Under the pieces are notes generated by a model. That model saw nothing but the letters and a program-made list of their open reading frames with translations. It did no database searches and was not told the origin of the DNA. Source: Arthrobacter crystallopoietes (GTDB taxonomy: Bacteria > Actinomycetota > Actinomycetes > Actinomycetales > Micrococcaceae). From it: a stretch of DNA of 64,000 nt. Below are positions 17,663-26,376 of the stretch, piece after piece (positions within the stretch are counted from its first letter, which is position 1; each line of letters opens with the position of its first letter). The stretch spans positions 434,001-498,000 of the forward strand of contig NZ_CP072014.1 in the NCBI RefSeq assembly GCF_017603825.1, in the 5' to 3' direction. The translations under genes and the position numbers were made by a program.

Positions 17663-18769
17663 TTACTTGTTGTCCTGGCGGTAATGTGCCAGCTTGGCTT
17701 CATCGATGGCGGCCCCGACACCGGGGACCTGGCGGACGCTGATCTTGCCGTCCTTGATCACCAGCGGCTCGGCCAGCAGGTCATCGCTCATGTCCAGGAA
17801 GTTGGACAGCTCGCCGGCACGGCGCGAAGTGGCTTCGTGCGCGGCACCGAAGGTCACGGTGGCAACGGTGCCGATCTGTGTATCGATCTGGTTACCCATA
17901 ACGACGTCGACGCCGAGTCCGGTGCACAGGCCCAGAATCTGCTGGGCCTCGGTGAAACCGCTGCGGGCGGTCTTGATGCTGATCGCGTTGCAGCCGCCGG
18001 AGAGCAGTTCGCGGGAAACATCCCCCGCCGTCGGTACGCTTTCATCCCCCACCACGGGAATCGGGGACTTGTCCACCAGCCGGCGCCGGCTCATGGCTTC
18101 CTTGGCGTCGCACGGTTCCTCTAGCAGCGAGAGTCCCAGGCCGTCCGTCTGGCGCAGTACTTCCATCGCCTCATTGGCAGTCCAGCCGCGGTTGGCGTCC
18201 AGGTACAGCTCAGTGTCCTGGCCCAGCCCCTCGCGCAGGACGTGGCAGGCCTCGATGTCCAGCGCGAGCGGCCGCCGCCCGACCTTGAGCTTGAAGGTGT
18301 TGATGCCGTAATCGCCGCGGAAGCGCAGGGCCTCGTCGAGCAGCTTCTGCGCGGGCTGGAAGCCGAGCATGTGGGAGACGTCCATGGCGTCGGTGTAGCC
18401 GCCCAGCAGGGAACTGACCGGGGCGTTGGCCGTCTGGCCGATGATGTCCCAGAGCGCGATGTCCAGCCCGCCCTTGGCAGTCTGGTTGTGGATGGTCCGC
18501 GACAGGATGGCGTGGATCTTCTGCCGGTCCATTGGATCAAGACCGACGACGGCGGGTGCGAAGATTTTCGTGACCACCGAAACAATGGAGTCCTGCGTCT
18601 CGCCGTAGGTGTAGGGCCGCGGCGGGGTGTCAGCGGTGCCGACGATGCCTTCATCGGTGTGGACCCGGATCAGCACGTGGTCTGCCTCGGTGACCTGGCC
18701 GCTGGCAAACTTCAGCGGTTTGGCGTACGGGATGGAATAGGGAATTGCCTCGATGCGCTCGATTTTCAC
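17663..18769 (-). CDS. catB: Muconate cycloisomerase
   Basis: This is an enolase-superfamily enzyme of 368 residues that cycloisomerises cis,cis-muconate to muconolactone. Catalytic Lys pair is in TFKLKVGR (about 165-170). Metal ligands are in LDANRGW (about 195), LLEEPC (about 222) and VVGDESV (about 247). The second acid/base Lys is in ISIKTARSG. It starts at GTG 18769, three bases after the LysR stop, with an AAAGGAA site inside the LysR 3' end. The chloromuconate or ordinary muconate preference cannot be read, but the benzoate context favours the ordinary enzyme. Confidence 0.95.
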   Translation of the reverse strand: MKIERIEAIPYSIPYAKPLKFASGQVTEADHVLIRVHTDEGIVGTADTPPRPYTYGETQDSIVSVVTKIFAPAVVGLDPMDRQKIHAILSRTIHNQTAKGGLDIALWDIIGQTANAPVSSLLGGYTDAMDVSHMLGFQPAQKLLDEALRFRGDYGINTFKLKVGRRPLALDIEACHVLREGLGQDTELYLDANRGWTANEAMEVLRQTDGLGLSLLEEPCDAKEAMSRRRLVDKSPIPVVGDESVPTAGDVSRELLSGGCNAISIKTARSGFTEAQQILGLCTGLGVDVVMGNQIDTQIGTVATVTFGAAHEATSRRAGELSNFLDMSDDLLAEPLVIKDGKISVRQVPGVGAAIDEAKLAHYRQDNK

Positions 18770-18772
18770 GGG

Positions 18773-19663
18773 TCAACGTTCCTTTACGGGCTGGGTGACG
18801 GATTGCAGAAGTTCGGTAAAGCGGGCGACCAGCGGCCTGGTGTCCGCGCCGCGCCAGGCCATCGCCAGGTCCACAACGGGTGCGTCCTTGAGCTCGCGGA
18901 AGACGGTGCCGCGGATGGAAAGGGTGCGTGTGGTGGTAGGAATCAGCGCCACTCCGGTCCCGGCCGCGACGAAGGAAAGCAGGGTGGACGTTTCGCGGGC
19001 TTCCTGTACAACGTTCGGGTAGAAGCCGGCTTTGCGGCAGGCATCGATGAAGGCCTCGTTGACCGCGGAATTCGCGGGGTAGCTGATGAACTGCTCCCCT
19101 GCGAGCTGTTCGAGTGACACTGTTTCGAAGGCGGCCAGGGGAGAATCATCCGGCAGCGCCACCACCAGTTCGTCGTGTTCGAGGAACTTCAGTTCCAGTC
19201 CTGCGGCGCGGACCGGTGGCCGCAGGATCGCAACGTCAAGGCTGTGGTCTTCCAAGCCGTCCACCATCTGCGGCGTCAGCATCTCGCCGCGGACCTTGAG
19301 CTGGACCCCGGGCAGTTTGTCCTTGGCCTCGCGGACGATCTGCGGCATTAAGCGGTAGGTCGCGGAGCCGGCAAAACCGATCCGCAGGATGCCCTGCACG
19401 CCGGTGCCCACCTGTGTGACATCGGATTGCAGTGTCTCCAGGTCTTCGAGAATCCGCCGCCCGCGCTCCAGGAGCATCTCACCGGCGGGCGTGAGCTCAA
19501 CTTTGCGCGTAGTGCGGGTGAAAAGGAGCGTGCCCAACTGCTCTTCGAGCTGCTTGATTTGCTGGGAGAGCGGCGGCTGGGCCATGCGCAGACGATCGGC
19601 CGCGCGGCCGAAATGCCGTTCCTCGGCCACGGCAATAAAATAACGCAGGTGCCGGGTTTCCAT
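18773..19663 (-). CDS. LysR family regulator, CatR/BenM-like
   Basis: This 296-residue regulator has the N-terminal HTH METRHLRYFIAVAEERHF...RMAQPPLSQQIKQLE, the exact style of the CatR/BenM/CatM branch. The effector domain covers about 90-290. It is the first gene of an operon with catB and catC rather than being divergent from them. It therefore likely controls its own operon through the space 19664-19760. The ATG has GGAGG upstream. cis,cis-Muconate is the usual inducer in this family; this is known of relatives, not seen here. Confidence 0.92.
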   Translation of the reverse strand: METRHLRYFIAVAEERHFGRAADRLRMAQPPLSQQIKQLEEQLGTLLFTRTTRKVELTPAGEMLLERGRRILEDLETLQSDVTQVGTGVQGILRIGFAGSATYRLMPQIVREAKDKLPGVQLKVRGEMLTPQMVDGLEDHSLDVAILRPPVRAAGLELKFLEHDELVVALPDDSPLAAFETVSLEQLAGEQFISYPANSAVNEAFIDACRKAGFYPNVVQEARETSTLLSFVAAGTGVALIPTTTRTLSIRGTVFRELKDAPVVDLAMAWRGADTRPLVARFTELLQSVTQPVKER

Positions 19664-19898
19664 TACGCACCTCCGTTTCTTCTTCGCGTCCTGATGAATA
19701 CCACCGCTTCCAGATTAGGACGCGCTCATTACTAATGAGAAATACATATTAGGCCCGGATTGATATGCGACGCATCCTAAACTCGCTTCAGCCGGGCCGC
19801 CTTCGCCCACACCGCAGTGGGCTCCCGCTTCCATTCCTGAACTCGCATGACCGCCCTGCCCCCTTCTCCCCGGCGCCAAGCCGTGCAAGAGTGGCCGC

Positions 19899-20639
19899 AT
19901 GGGAGAAATGGTCGAGATCGGCACTGGCGAGAACGCTCTTCCGGTCTACCAGAGCACCCCGGGCCTGGACATCAAGGGCGGCCTCATCGTCATCCACGAA
20001 GTGTGGGGCCTGAACGACCATGTTCGGGACGTGGCCGACCGCTTCGCTGCCCAAGGTTACTTTGCGGTCGCCCCTGACCTGCTCTCGAGTACGGGTCTGG
20101 ACGTCGATGTGGCCGCCCAACTGGGCGAGGCGATGGCGCATCCGGAAAGACGCAGCGCCACGCAGCCCCGGATGCGCCCCTTCCTCGCCCCGCTGCGATC
20201 GAAGAAGACAATCGCCGGCATTACCGCCAACGCGAAGCGTTGCTTCGACTACCTGAAAGGCAACGCCGCCGTAGCCGGACGCATCGCCGTGACAGGTTTC
20301 AGCTTCGGCGGCACCTACGCCTGGTCACTGGCGGTCCACGAACCGGCGCTGAAGGCTGCAGTGCCCTTCTACGGCCACGCGAACTTCAGTGTGGACGAGT
20401 TTCACCACATCGGCTGCCCGGTGCTTGCGTTCTACGGCGAGCGCGACACCCGGCTGATCGAGAAACTGCCGGAGGTCGAGGCCGGCCTGCAGGAAGCCGG
20501 AATCAGCTTCGACTCGGTGGTCTATCCCAATGCCGGCCACGCCTTTTTCAACGACCGCAATCCGAAGGCCTATAACGAAGCCGCCGCAACCGATGCCTGG
20601 AACCGCTCCCTGGCGTTCCTCGACCGGCATCTGAACTGA
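19899..20639 (+). CDS. Dienelactone hydrolase family protein
   Basis: This 246-residue alpha/beta hydrolase has IVIHEVWGLNDHVRDVADRF (residues ~30-49), an APDL strand, a nucleophile elbow GFSFGG (about 131-136) and the His in NAGHAFF (about 210). Classical dienelactone hydrolases carry Cys in the elbow (G-x-C-x-G-G); here the residue is Ser, so esterase-like chemistry is possible. It lies next to the cat operon, on the opposite strand, and could act on lactone intermediates. That role is only suggested by position. Confidence 0.85.
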   Translation: MGEMVEIGTGENALPVYQSTPGLDIKGGLIVIHEVWGLNDHVRDVADRFAAQGYFAVAPDLLSSTGLDVDVAAQLGEAMAHPERRSATQPRMRPFLAPLRSKKTIAGITANAKRCFDYLKGNAAVAGRIAVTGFSFGGTYAWSLAVHEPALKAAVPFYGHANFSVDEFHHIGCPVLAFYGERDTRLIEKLPEVEAGLQEAGISFDSVVYPNAGHAFFNDRNPKAYNEAAATDAWNRSLAFLDRHLN

Positions 20640-20714
20640 TTCCGCGCCGGGATCGTGCCCTCAGCCGCCGCAGGGAACGGCGACAAATCATCGGGGCCAA
20701 GGCACCATGGGTAC

Positions 20715-21008
20715 ATGTGGATCGGCTGGATTGAACTGGACCTGCTTCTGGGAGATGTCCATTCCCTAAAGGAGAAACGCTCTGTTGTCCGGCCCGTCAT
20801 CGCCGAGGTGCGAAAACGCTTCGACGTTTCCATCGCCGAAGTCGACCATCACAACCTGCACCGGCGCGCCGGGCTCGGCGTCGGACTCGTCGGTGCGGAC
20901 CGGGCCCACATCGTTGAGGTGCTCGACGCCGCGGAGAATTACGTGGCCTACCGTCCCGGGGTGGACCTGCTCAGCGCACGTCGGCAGATCCGCTCCAGCG
21001 ACGACTGA
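20715..21008 (+). CDS. DUF503 family protein (YlxP-like)
   Basis: This 97-residue protein matches DUF503: MWIGWIELDLLLGDVHSLKE followed by KRSVVRPVIAEVRKRF, then VSIAEVDHHNLHRRAGLGV. YlxP-type proteins are often encoded near ribosome-maturation genes and have been linked to ribosome assembly, but here the neighbours are metabolic. The ATG at 20715 gives the family-typical start; the frame opens earlier at 20655. Confidence 0.85.
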   Translation: MWIGWIELDLLLGDVHSLKEKRSVVRPVIAEVRKRFDVSIAEVDHHNLHRRAGLGVGLVGADRAHIVEVLDAAENYVAYRPGVDLLSARRQIRSSDD

Positions 21009-21088
21009 CTTCTTGGAGGCGTCCTCCATCGGGCTGTCTCTCCGATACGGTTGACTTCGAGACCCACGCCACTGTCATGGAGGAAACT

Positions 21089-21517
21089 GTGACCACGCCC
21101 GCAGCCAAAGATTACGAGACGGTCGAAGACCGGATCCGCCACCTCTACTCTTTCGATAAGTCCTCGCAGCACCTGGGCATCGAGGTGGTGGAAGCCGAAG
21201 CCGGCCGCGTGGTCATGTCCATGGCGGTACAGGACAGTATGCTCAACGGTCACGGCATCCTGCATGGCGGCTACCTGTTCACCTTGGGCGACACTGTTTT
21301 CGCATTTGTCTGCGAATCCCTCGGACACCCCTCCGTTTCCCGCCAAGCGGAAATCACCTATATTGCACCAGGAGCGGCCGGCTCCAAGCTGATCGCCACC
21401 GGCGTTGAGCGCACCCGCTACGGCCGCAACAACATCGTGGACATCACGATCGAGGACCAGGACGCGCAGCATTTGGCCGAACTGCGGGTCTTCGGCGTCC
21501 ATGTACCCAAAAAATAG
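21089..21517 (+). CDS. PaaI-type hotdog thioesterase
   Basis: This is a hotdog-fold acyl-CoA thioesterase of about 142 residues. The core is GHGILHGGYLFTLGDTVFAF (residues ~55-75), with the conserved HGG and the catalytic Asp in LGD. The end is RYGRNNIVDITIEDQ. Such enzymes hydrolyse phenylacetyl-CoA derivatives and related aryl-CoAs to release trapped CoA. The start is taken at GTG 21089 because GGAGG lies 5 bases before it; an ATG at 21077 would overlap that site. No paa ring-epoxidase genes are nearby, so it may serve the aromatic-acyl-CoA genes elsewhere in the window. Confidence 0.87.
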   Translation: MTTPAAKDYETVEDRIRHLYSFDKSSQHLGIEVVEAEAGRVVMSMAVQDSMLNGHGILHGGYLFTLGDTVFAFVCESLGHPSVSRQAEITYIAPGAAGSKLIATGVERTRYGRNNIVDITIEDQDAQHLAELRVFGVHVPKK

Positions 21518-21558
21518 CCCGCGAAAGAGCCTGTCCGTCTACCGTGAAGGAAACCACC

Positions 21559-22389
21559 ATGGCCACTGTGCCCGCGATCGAACTGAACAACTCCGTCTCT
21601 ATTCCCCAGCTTGGCTTCGGTGTCTTCCAGGTGCCGCCGGCCGAAACACAGCGCGCCGTCGAAGCAGCCCTTGAAGCGGGCTACCGTCATATCGATACGG
21701 CTGCGGCCTACCGCAACGAGTCCGGTGTCGGCGCCGCCCTCAAGGCCAGCGGCATTGCCCGCGAAGACCTGTTCATTACTACCAAGCTGCGCAACGGCGA
21801 GCAGTCCATGTCACGTAAAGCGTTCGATAACAGCCTGCAAGAGCTCGGCCTGGACTATGTGGACTTGTACTTAATCCACTGGCCGGTTCCGACGCAGAAC
21901 CTCTATGTCCAGGTCTGGAAGGAACTGGAGAAGATCCAGTCCGACGGCGGCTCCCGCGCCGTCGGTGTCTCCAACTTCCTTCCCGAGCACCTGGAGGCCG
22001 TGCTCGCGGCGGCGGATCTCGTGCCGGCCGTAAACCAGATCGAAATCCACCCGACGCTGCAGCAGGCGGAGACGGTGGAGCTGAGCCGCAAGCACGGCAT
22101 CGCCATCGAGGCCTACAGCCCGCTGGGCCAGGGCGCGGACCTGAACCATGCTACGGTCACCGACTTGGCGGCCAAGCACAACGCGACGCCAGCGCAGATC
22201 GTCCTGGCCTGGCATCTGGCCCAGGGCAGTATCGTCATCCCCAAGACCGTGAGCCCGGAGCGCATGGCCGAGAACCTCGCTTCGGCCGACCTGACGCTTG
22301 CCCCGGACGAGGTTAACGCCATCACGGCACTGGAAGCCGGCAACAGGATCGGGGCGGATCCGGCCACTGCGGCCTTTACCCAGATGTAG
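21559..22389 (+). CDS. Aldo/keto reductase
   Basis: This 276-residue (beta/alpha)8 NADPH-dependent reductase carries the full AKR tetrad: Asp and Tyr in HIDTAAAYRNE (about 45-50), Lys in FITTKLRN (about 75) and His in LIHWPVP (about 108). The C-terminal NADPH site reads IVIPKTVSPERMAENL. It is close to 2,5-diketo-gluconate reductase or methylglyoxal reductase types. GAAGGAA precedes ATG 21559. A second paralogue occurs at 44002. The substrate is unknown. Confidence 0.9.
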   Translation: MATVPAIELNNSVSIPQLGFGVFQVPPAETQRAVEAALEAGYRHIDTAAAYRNESGVGAALKASGIAREDLFITTKLRNGEQSMSRKAFDNSLQELGLDYVDLYLIHWPVPTQNLYVQVWKELEKIQSDGGSRAVGVSNFLPEHLEAVLAAADLVPAVNQIEIHPTLQQAETVELSRKHGIAIEAYSPLGQGADLNHATVTDLAAKHNATPAQIVLAWHLAQGSIVIPKTVSPERMAENLASADLTLAPDEVNAITALEAGNRIGADPATAAFTQM

Positions 22390-22563
22390 GGTTTCGGCGG
22401 TCCGGCGCCCCGGCAACCATCCCGCTGCTGCAACCACCGGACAGGCCCTAAAGTGCTGCCGCTGCCCCCTTGACGCGGCAACGTAGCAAGCGGACAGTAA
22501 AACTGCGCGGCCGATCGCCAGCGAACGGCGCAGTCTTCGGCCGCACAGGAACCGACAGCTGCC

Positions 22564-23904
22564 ATGAAGAAGCTTTTCGCACAGAAGCAACCCGTAATTA
22601 CTGCTGCGCGGCGGTCCGGGGCCGCGAGGCTCCGGGCCTTGAGGCCGCTGGGCCGGCACGACTTCCGGATCCTGATCACGGCCCTGTCCATCTCCATCTT
22701 CGGCAGCGGCATGTGGGCCGTGACCATGGTCTACCAGGTCATCGCCCTCGGCGGCGGCCCGGCAGAACTGTCGTTCGTGGCCGCGCTGGCGGGTCTTGGG
22801 CTGGTCTCCTTTGTGCTCCTCGGCGGCATTGCGGCGGACCGGTTGCCCCGCAGACTGATCCTGATCTGTGTGGAAGCGGTCAACCTGGTGGCCTTGGCAT
22901 CTGTCACTCTTTTGGCCCTGACCGGGCGGCTGCAGCTGTGGCATGTCGCTGCAGCTGCAGCGATGCTGGGCATCGCATCGGCCTTCTTCTTCCCGGCCTA
23001 TTCCGCTATTCTGCCGCGCATCCTGCCGCCTGAGGAGCTTCTCGCCGCCAACGGCATGGAGGGCACCATCCGGCCGGTGCTGCAGCAGGCAGCCGGCCCG
23101 GCGGTCGCGGGCATGGTGATCGCAGCGACCAGCCCGGGCCACACCGCCGCGCTCATCGCCGCCGCCCACACCATTGCCTTCAGCATCCTGCTGCGTCTGC
23201 GCTCGGGTGGCGGCGGCGCACCTTCGGCACCGGCCCGTTCCTCCGTGTGGGCTGACCTGCGCGAAGGCGTTGCCTACACGGTCCGCACGCCGTGGCTGTT
23301 GTGGACGCTGCTGTACGCCATTGTCCTATTGCTCCTGCTGATGGGGCCGCTGGAAGTGCTGCTGCCCTTTGCCATCCGGCAACAACTCGGTGGCGGGGCC
23401 CAGACGTTCGGATTCATGTTGGCGATGTTCGGGGTCGGCGGCGCGGCCGGTGCGTTGACAGTGTCCAGCTTCCGGCTGCCCCGGCGTTATCTGACCCTGA
23501 TGATGCTGCTGTGGGGTTTCGGGACCGTGCCGATGGGCATTCTCGGGCTGACCAACAGCTTCTGGCTCATGGCGGCAGCGCTCGCCACCTGCGGCTTCAC
23601 CTGGGGCGTGGCGCAGGTCATCTGGGGAACGCTGCTGCAACGCCGGGTTCCGCCCCACCTGCTCGGCCGCGTCTCCAGCCTGGACTTCTTTGTCTCACTG
23701 GCGCTGATGCCGGTGTCGATGGCTCTCGCAGGACCGGTCGCCGAGGTGGTGCCGATCTGGCTGATCTACGTGGTGGTTGCCGTGGCGTCGCCCGTGCTCG
23801 CGATCGCCGCCATTCTCCTTGCCCGGATGCCGCAGGATGAAATCGCGCATCCAATGGAGACAACCGAAGGAGTCACACAACGCGCGCAGCCGCCGTCGTC
23901 GTGA
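22564..23904 (+). CDS. MFS transporter (EntS-like exporter family)
   Basis: This 446-residue integral membrane protein has about 12 hydrophobic segments, starting near residue 35. A loop motif GGIAADRLPRRL (about 97) corresponds to MFS motif A. The topology and the FFFPAYSAILPRILPPEELL segment match the enterobactin-exporter/DHA-like branch. The N-terminus is basic and cytosolic. It is a single gene, convergent with the desaturase. The exported compound is unknown. Confidence 0.87.
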   Translation: MKKLFAQKQPVITAARRSGAARLRALRPLGRHDFRILITALSISIFGSGMWAVTMVYQVIALGGGPAELSFVAALAGLGLVSFVLLGGIAADRLPRRLILICVEAVNLVALASVTLLALTGRLQLWHVAAAAAMLGIASAFFFPAYSAILPRILPPEELLAANGMEGTIRPVLQQAAGPAVAGMVIAATSPGHTAALIAAAHTIAFSILLRLRSGGGGAPSAPARSSVWADLREGVAYTVRTPWLLWTLLYAIVLLLLLMGPLEVLLPFAIRQQLGGGAQTFGFMLAMFGVGGAAGALTVSSFRLPRRYLTLMMLLWGFGTVPMGILGLTNSFWLMAAALATCGFTWGVAQVIWGTLLQRRVPPHLLGRVSSLDFFVSLALMPVSMALAGPVAEVVPIWLIYVVVAVASPVLAIAAILLARMPQDEIAHPMETTEGVTQRAQPPSS

Positions 23905-23921
23905 GCCGCGCTTAATCCGAA

Positions 23922-23948
23922 ACGGCGGCGCCAGCCAGGCACCGCCGT
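23922..23948. terminator. Bidirectional terminator hairpin
   Basis: ACGGCGG-C-GCC / GGC-A-CCGCCGT with a short loop lies between the MFS and desaturase stops, which converge here. Confidence 0.6.
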
Positions 23949-23968
23949 CGTTGTTCGATGGTCTGGGA

Positions 23969-25066
23969 TTACCGCGGGCGGTAGGTGTTGACCATCGGGC
24001 AATCGAACGGATCCCGCGCCGACAGGCCCACCTTGTTGAGGTAGTTGATCACAATGCCATACGACTGCGGCAACGTGGTCTCTGTGTAGGGGATCTTGTG
24101 CGTGGCGCAGTATTCGCGGACGATCTCGCTGGCGTGAGCCAGGTTGGGCCGCGGCATGCTTGGGAAGAGGTGGTGCTCCACCTGGTAGTTCAGCCCGCCC
24201 ATCAGGCCGTTGATGAAGCGGTTGCCCAATCGGGTGCGGCCAATGATATTGCGGCTGGTCAGGACCTGGCGGCTAAGGAAGTCCACCTTGGAATCCTTGG
24301 GGATCAGCGGCATGCCCTTGTGGTTCGGCGCAAAGGACGCACCCATGTAGACGCCGAAGACGGCCAGCTGCACGCCGAGAAAGGCGAAGGCCATGCCGAG
24401 CGGCAGGAAGTAGAAGATGGCCGCGATGTACAAGGCCAGCCGGGCAAACACCATGCCCAGTTCGCGCTTGCGGCCCTTGACGGTCTCGCGCGAGAACAGG
24501 TACCGGATGGACGTGGCGTGCAGGTTCAGGCCCTCGAGCGTGAGCAGCGGGAAGAACAGGTAGCCCTGGCGGCGGGTCAACCAGGCCATGAAGCCCTTGC
24601 GCTCGGCGACCTGCTCCGGCAGGAACGAAATGGTGTCCTGCTCGATATCCGGGTCCTTGCCCAAGGTGTTGGGGTTGGCGTGGTGGCGGTTGTGCTTGTT
24701 AATCCACCACTGGTAGCTGATGCCGACAAAGACGTTGGCCAGCACGCGGCCGGCACGGTCATTCGCCGGACCCGATTCGAACACCTGCCGGTGCGAGGCC
24801 TCGTGCGCAATGAACGCCAACTGCGTGAACAGGACGCCCAGTACACCGGCAATGATCAGCTGGAACCAGCTGTCGCCCAGCAGCACGAAGCCGGTGGCGG
24901 CGCCTGCCAACCCCAGGCAGAGGGCCACGAAGAGGGTGATGTAAAAAGAAGTACGACGGCGCAAGAGGCCGGCTTCGCGGATGGTCTTGATCAGATTCGA
25001 ATAGCTGCTCGAGGCAGCCGTTCCGCGGGTTGTCCGGGCATTGCGCGGTGATGCTGTGATGCTCAT
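23969..25066 (-). CDS. Membrane fatty acid desaturase
   Basis: This is a di-iron membrane desaturase of 365 residues. The three histidine boxes are HEASH (about 108), HNRHH (about 145) and QVEHH (about 300), with hydrophobic pairs between them. The QVEHH third box is typical of front-end or acyl-lipid desaturases. The start ATG 25066 is preceded by GAAGG; the longer frame to 25219 would run into the divergent csp leader. It lies head-to-head with the cold-shock gene, and membrane desaturation under cold is a plausible shared theme. Confidence 0.9.
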   Translation of the reverse strand: MSITASPRNARTTRGTAASSSYSNLIKTIREAGLLRRRTSFYITLFVALCLGLAGAATGFVLLGDSWFQLIIAGVLGVLFTQLAFIAHEASHRQVFESGPANDRAGRVLANVFVGISYQWWINKHNRHHANPNTLGKDPDIEQDTISFLPEQVAERKGFMAWLTRRQGYLFFPLLTLEGLNLHATSIRYLFSRETVKGRKRELGMVFARLALYIAAIFYFLPLGMAFAFLGVQLAVFGVYMGASFAPNHKGMPLIPKDSKVDFLSRQVLTSRNIIGRTRLGNRFINGLMGGLNYQVEHHLFPSMPRPNLAHASEIVREYCATHKIPYTETTLPQSYGIVINYLNKVGLSARDPFDCPMVNTYRPR

Positions 25067-25219
25067 ACGGCCTTCGGGGGATTGAGTCCGACTTCCCAGC
25101 CGTGTGATAAACGGGCGTATGCCCTGCAGATACGTTTCAGTGTAGCCGCCGAATCTGAACGGCGGCTGAACACGCACAAAGCGGTGGTAGAAGCAGTGGT
25201 AATTGGCCCTCCCAAACAT

Positions 25220-25380
25220 CCTGTACAGTTATCCCTGTAGTTGTTGTGTTGCGCATTTGATTTTGAGCAACAGGTTCCTCCGCCGGAGTAACTTGTGCTT
25301 CTCTGAACGGCCGTAAAGAACACCGCTGCGAGGGGTCCCGAAAAGCGGGATCTCATTCAAGGCTCTAGAGGAGTACAAAA
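25220..25380 (+). promoter_or_regulatory. Probable structured 5' leader of cspA
   Basis: About 300 bases separate the desaturase and csp starts. A hairpin GGTCCCG-AAAAG-CGGGATC occurs at 25334-25352, 13 bases before the GAGGAG ribosome site. cspA-type genes commonly carry long thermoregulated leaders. The transcription start is not fixed, so leader length is inferred. Confidence 0.4.
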
Positions 25381-25587
25381 ATGGCAACAGGAACCGTGAA
25401 ATGGTTTAATTCCGAAAAGGGCTTCGGCTTCATCGCTCCGGACGACGGCTCTGCCGACGTTTTCGCTCACTACTCGGCTATCGAAGCCAATGGTGGCTAC
25501 CGCGAACTGCGCGAAGAGCAGAAGGTCGAGTTCGAGACCACCCAGGGCCCCAAGGGCCTGCAGGCAGCGAACATCCGCTCCCTCTAA
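25381..25587 (+). CDS. cspA: Cold-shock protein CspA family
   Basis: This is a 68-residue single cold-shock domain that binds single-stranded nucleic acid. RNP1 is KGFGFI (about 15-20) and RNP2 is VFAHYSAI (about 29-36). The sequence starts [17 protein letters not shown] after Met. A strong GAGGAG site and a T-rich terminator frame it as a highly expressed monocistronic gene. Confidence 0.96.
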   Translation: MATGTVKWFNSEKGFGFIAPDDGSADVFAHYSAIEANGGYRELREEQKVEFETTQGPKGLQAANIRSL

Positions 25588-25621
25588 AGGTGGCTGCGGC
25601 TAACGCCGCACACTGATTCCA

Positions 25622-25667
25622 AACGGAGCCGGTTTCTTCTCACGAAGAGGCCGGCTCCGTTTTTTGT
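25622..25667 (+). terminator. Rho-independent terminator of cspA
   Basis: The stem CGGAGCCGG / CCGGCTCCG (with AA/TT extension) is followed by a T6 run at 25659-25665, giving the classic intrinsic form. Confidence 0.85.
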
Positions 25668-25712
25668 TGCCTGGGACACTCCACTAGCAAGAAGCAGACC
25701 CGGGAGGGCAGA

Positions 25713-26327
25713 ATGGTTGTTATGCTCCCAACCACCGTTGACCCCAGTGCCGCTGAATTTGTGACCGAGGTAGTGCCGCAGATCCTGCTGATTGGTGGCG
25801 CTGTGGTAGCTGCCATGGGTCTGGCATTCGCCGTCACATGCTGGCTGGTGGTCCGCCGGATCCGGCGTTCCGGTGTAGTGCAGCGCGGGGTGCGGAAGGG
25901 CAGCATGGTCGTCCGGTCAGTCGCCGCGGATGACGCCGGTCGCAAACTGGCGCGGCTGAGAATGCAGCTGGAGCGCTCCTCCGAGGCAACCGTCCGCTCG
26001 CTGGCTGCCGCCGATGCCCAGGGCCGGCCGCTGGGCGATCTGCCTGCGGTCGCCGCCAACCTTGCCCGCGCGGAGCGCGCTTTGGACGAACAACTGCATC
26101 TCGCGCAGCGTGAACCGAATCCGCAACTGCGTAAGACCCTTGTCCCGGGGCTCTCCGAGCAGGTCGAAAGGCTGTCCGGATTGTCCGCGGAGCTGCGCCA
26201 GTCGCTGCTGCAGAACGGGCATACCGTCAGCACTTCGCAGATCGAGCGCGTTAGCACGCATCTGGCGTTGGAAGTGGATGCGCTGCGGACCTGGAACACG
26301 GCATACGGCTCGCGGCAACTCCCCTGA
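25713..26327 (+). CDS. Single-span membrane protein with coiled-coil domain
   Basis: This 204-residue protein has one transmembrane helix at about 20-48 (ILLIGGAVVAAMGLAFAV), then a basic patch and a long helical cytosolic part with heptad-like Leu/Ala spacing (about 75-190). I recognise no family with certainty. It is followed 49 bp later by a PspA-like gene. The pair may form a membrane-anchored partner and its soluble coiled-coil protein in envelope-stress response. AGGGAG precedes the start. Confidence 0.7.
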   Translation: MVVMLPTTVDPSAAEFVTEVVPQILLIGGAVVAAMGLAFAVTCWLVVRRIRRSGVVQRGVRKGSMVVRSVAADDAGRKLARLRMQLERSSEATVRSLAAADAQGRPLGDLPAVAANLARAERALDEQLHLAQREPNPQLRKTLVPGLSEQVERLSGLSAELRQSLLQNGHTVSTSQIERVSTHLALEVDALRTWNTAYGSRQLP

Positions 26328-26376
26328 CCACGGCCCTGACCCTGCCCAGCTCCTCTCACCGCTAAAGGATCCTGCC

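Noticed and set aside
23777-25051. 424-codon plus-strand open frame
   Set aside because: It is antisense to the desaturase with its three histidine boxes.
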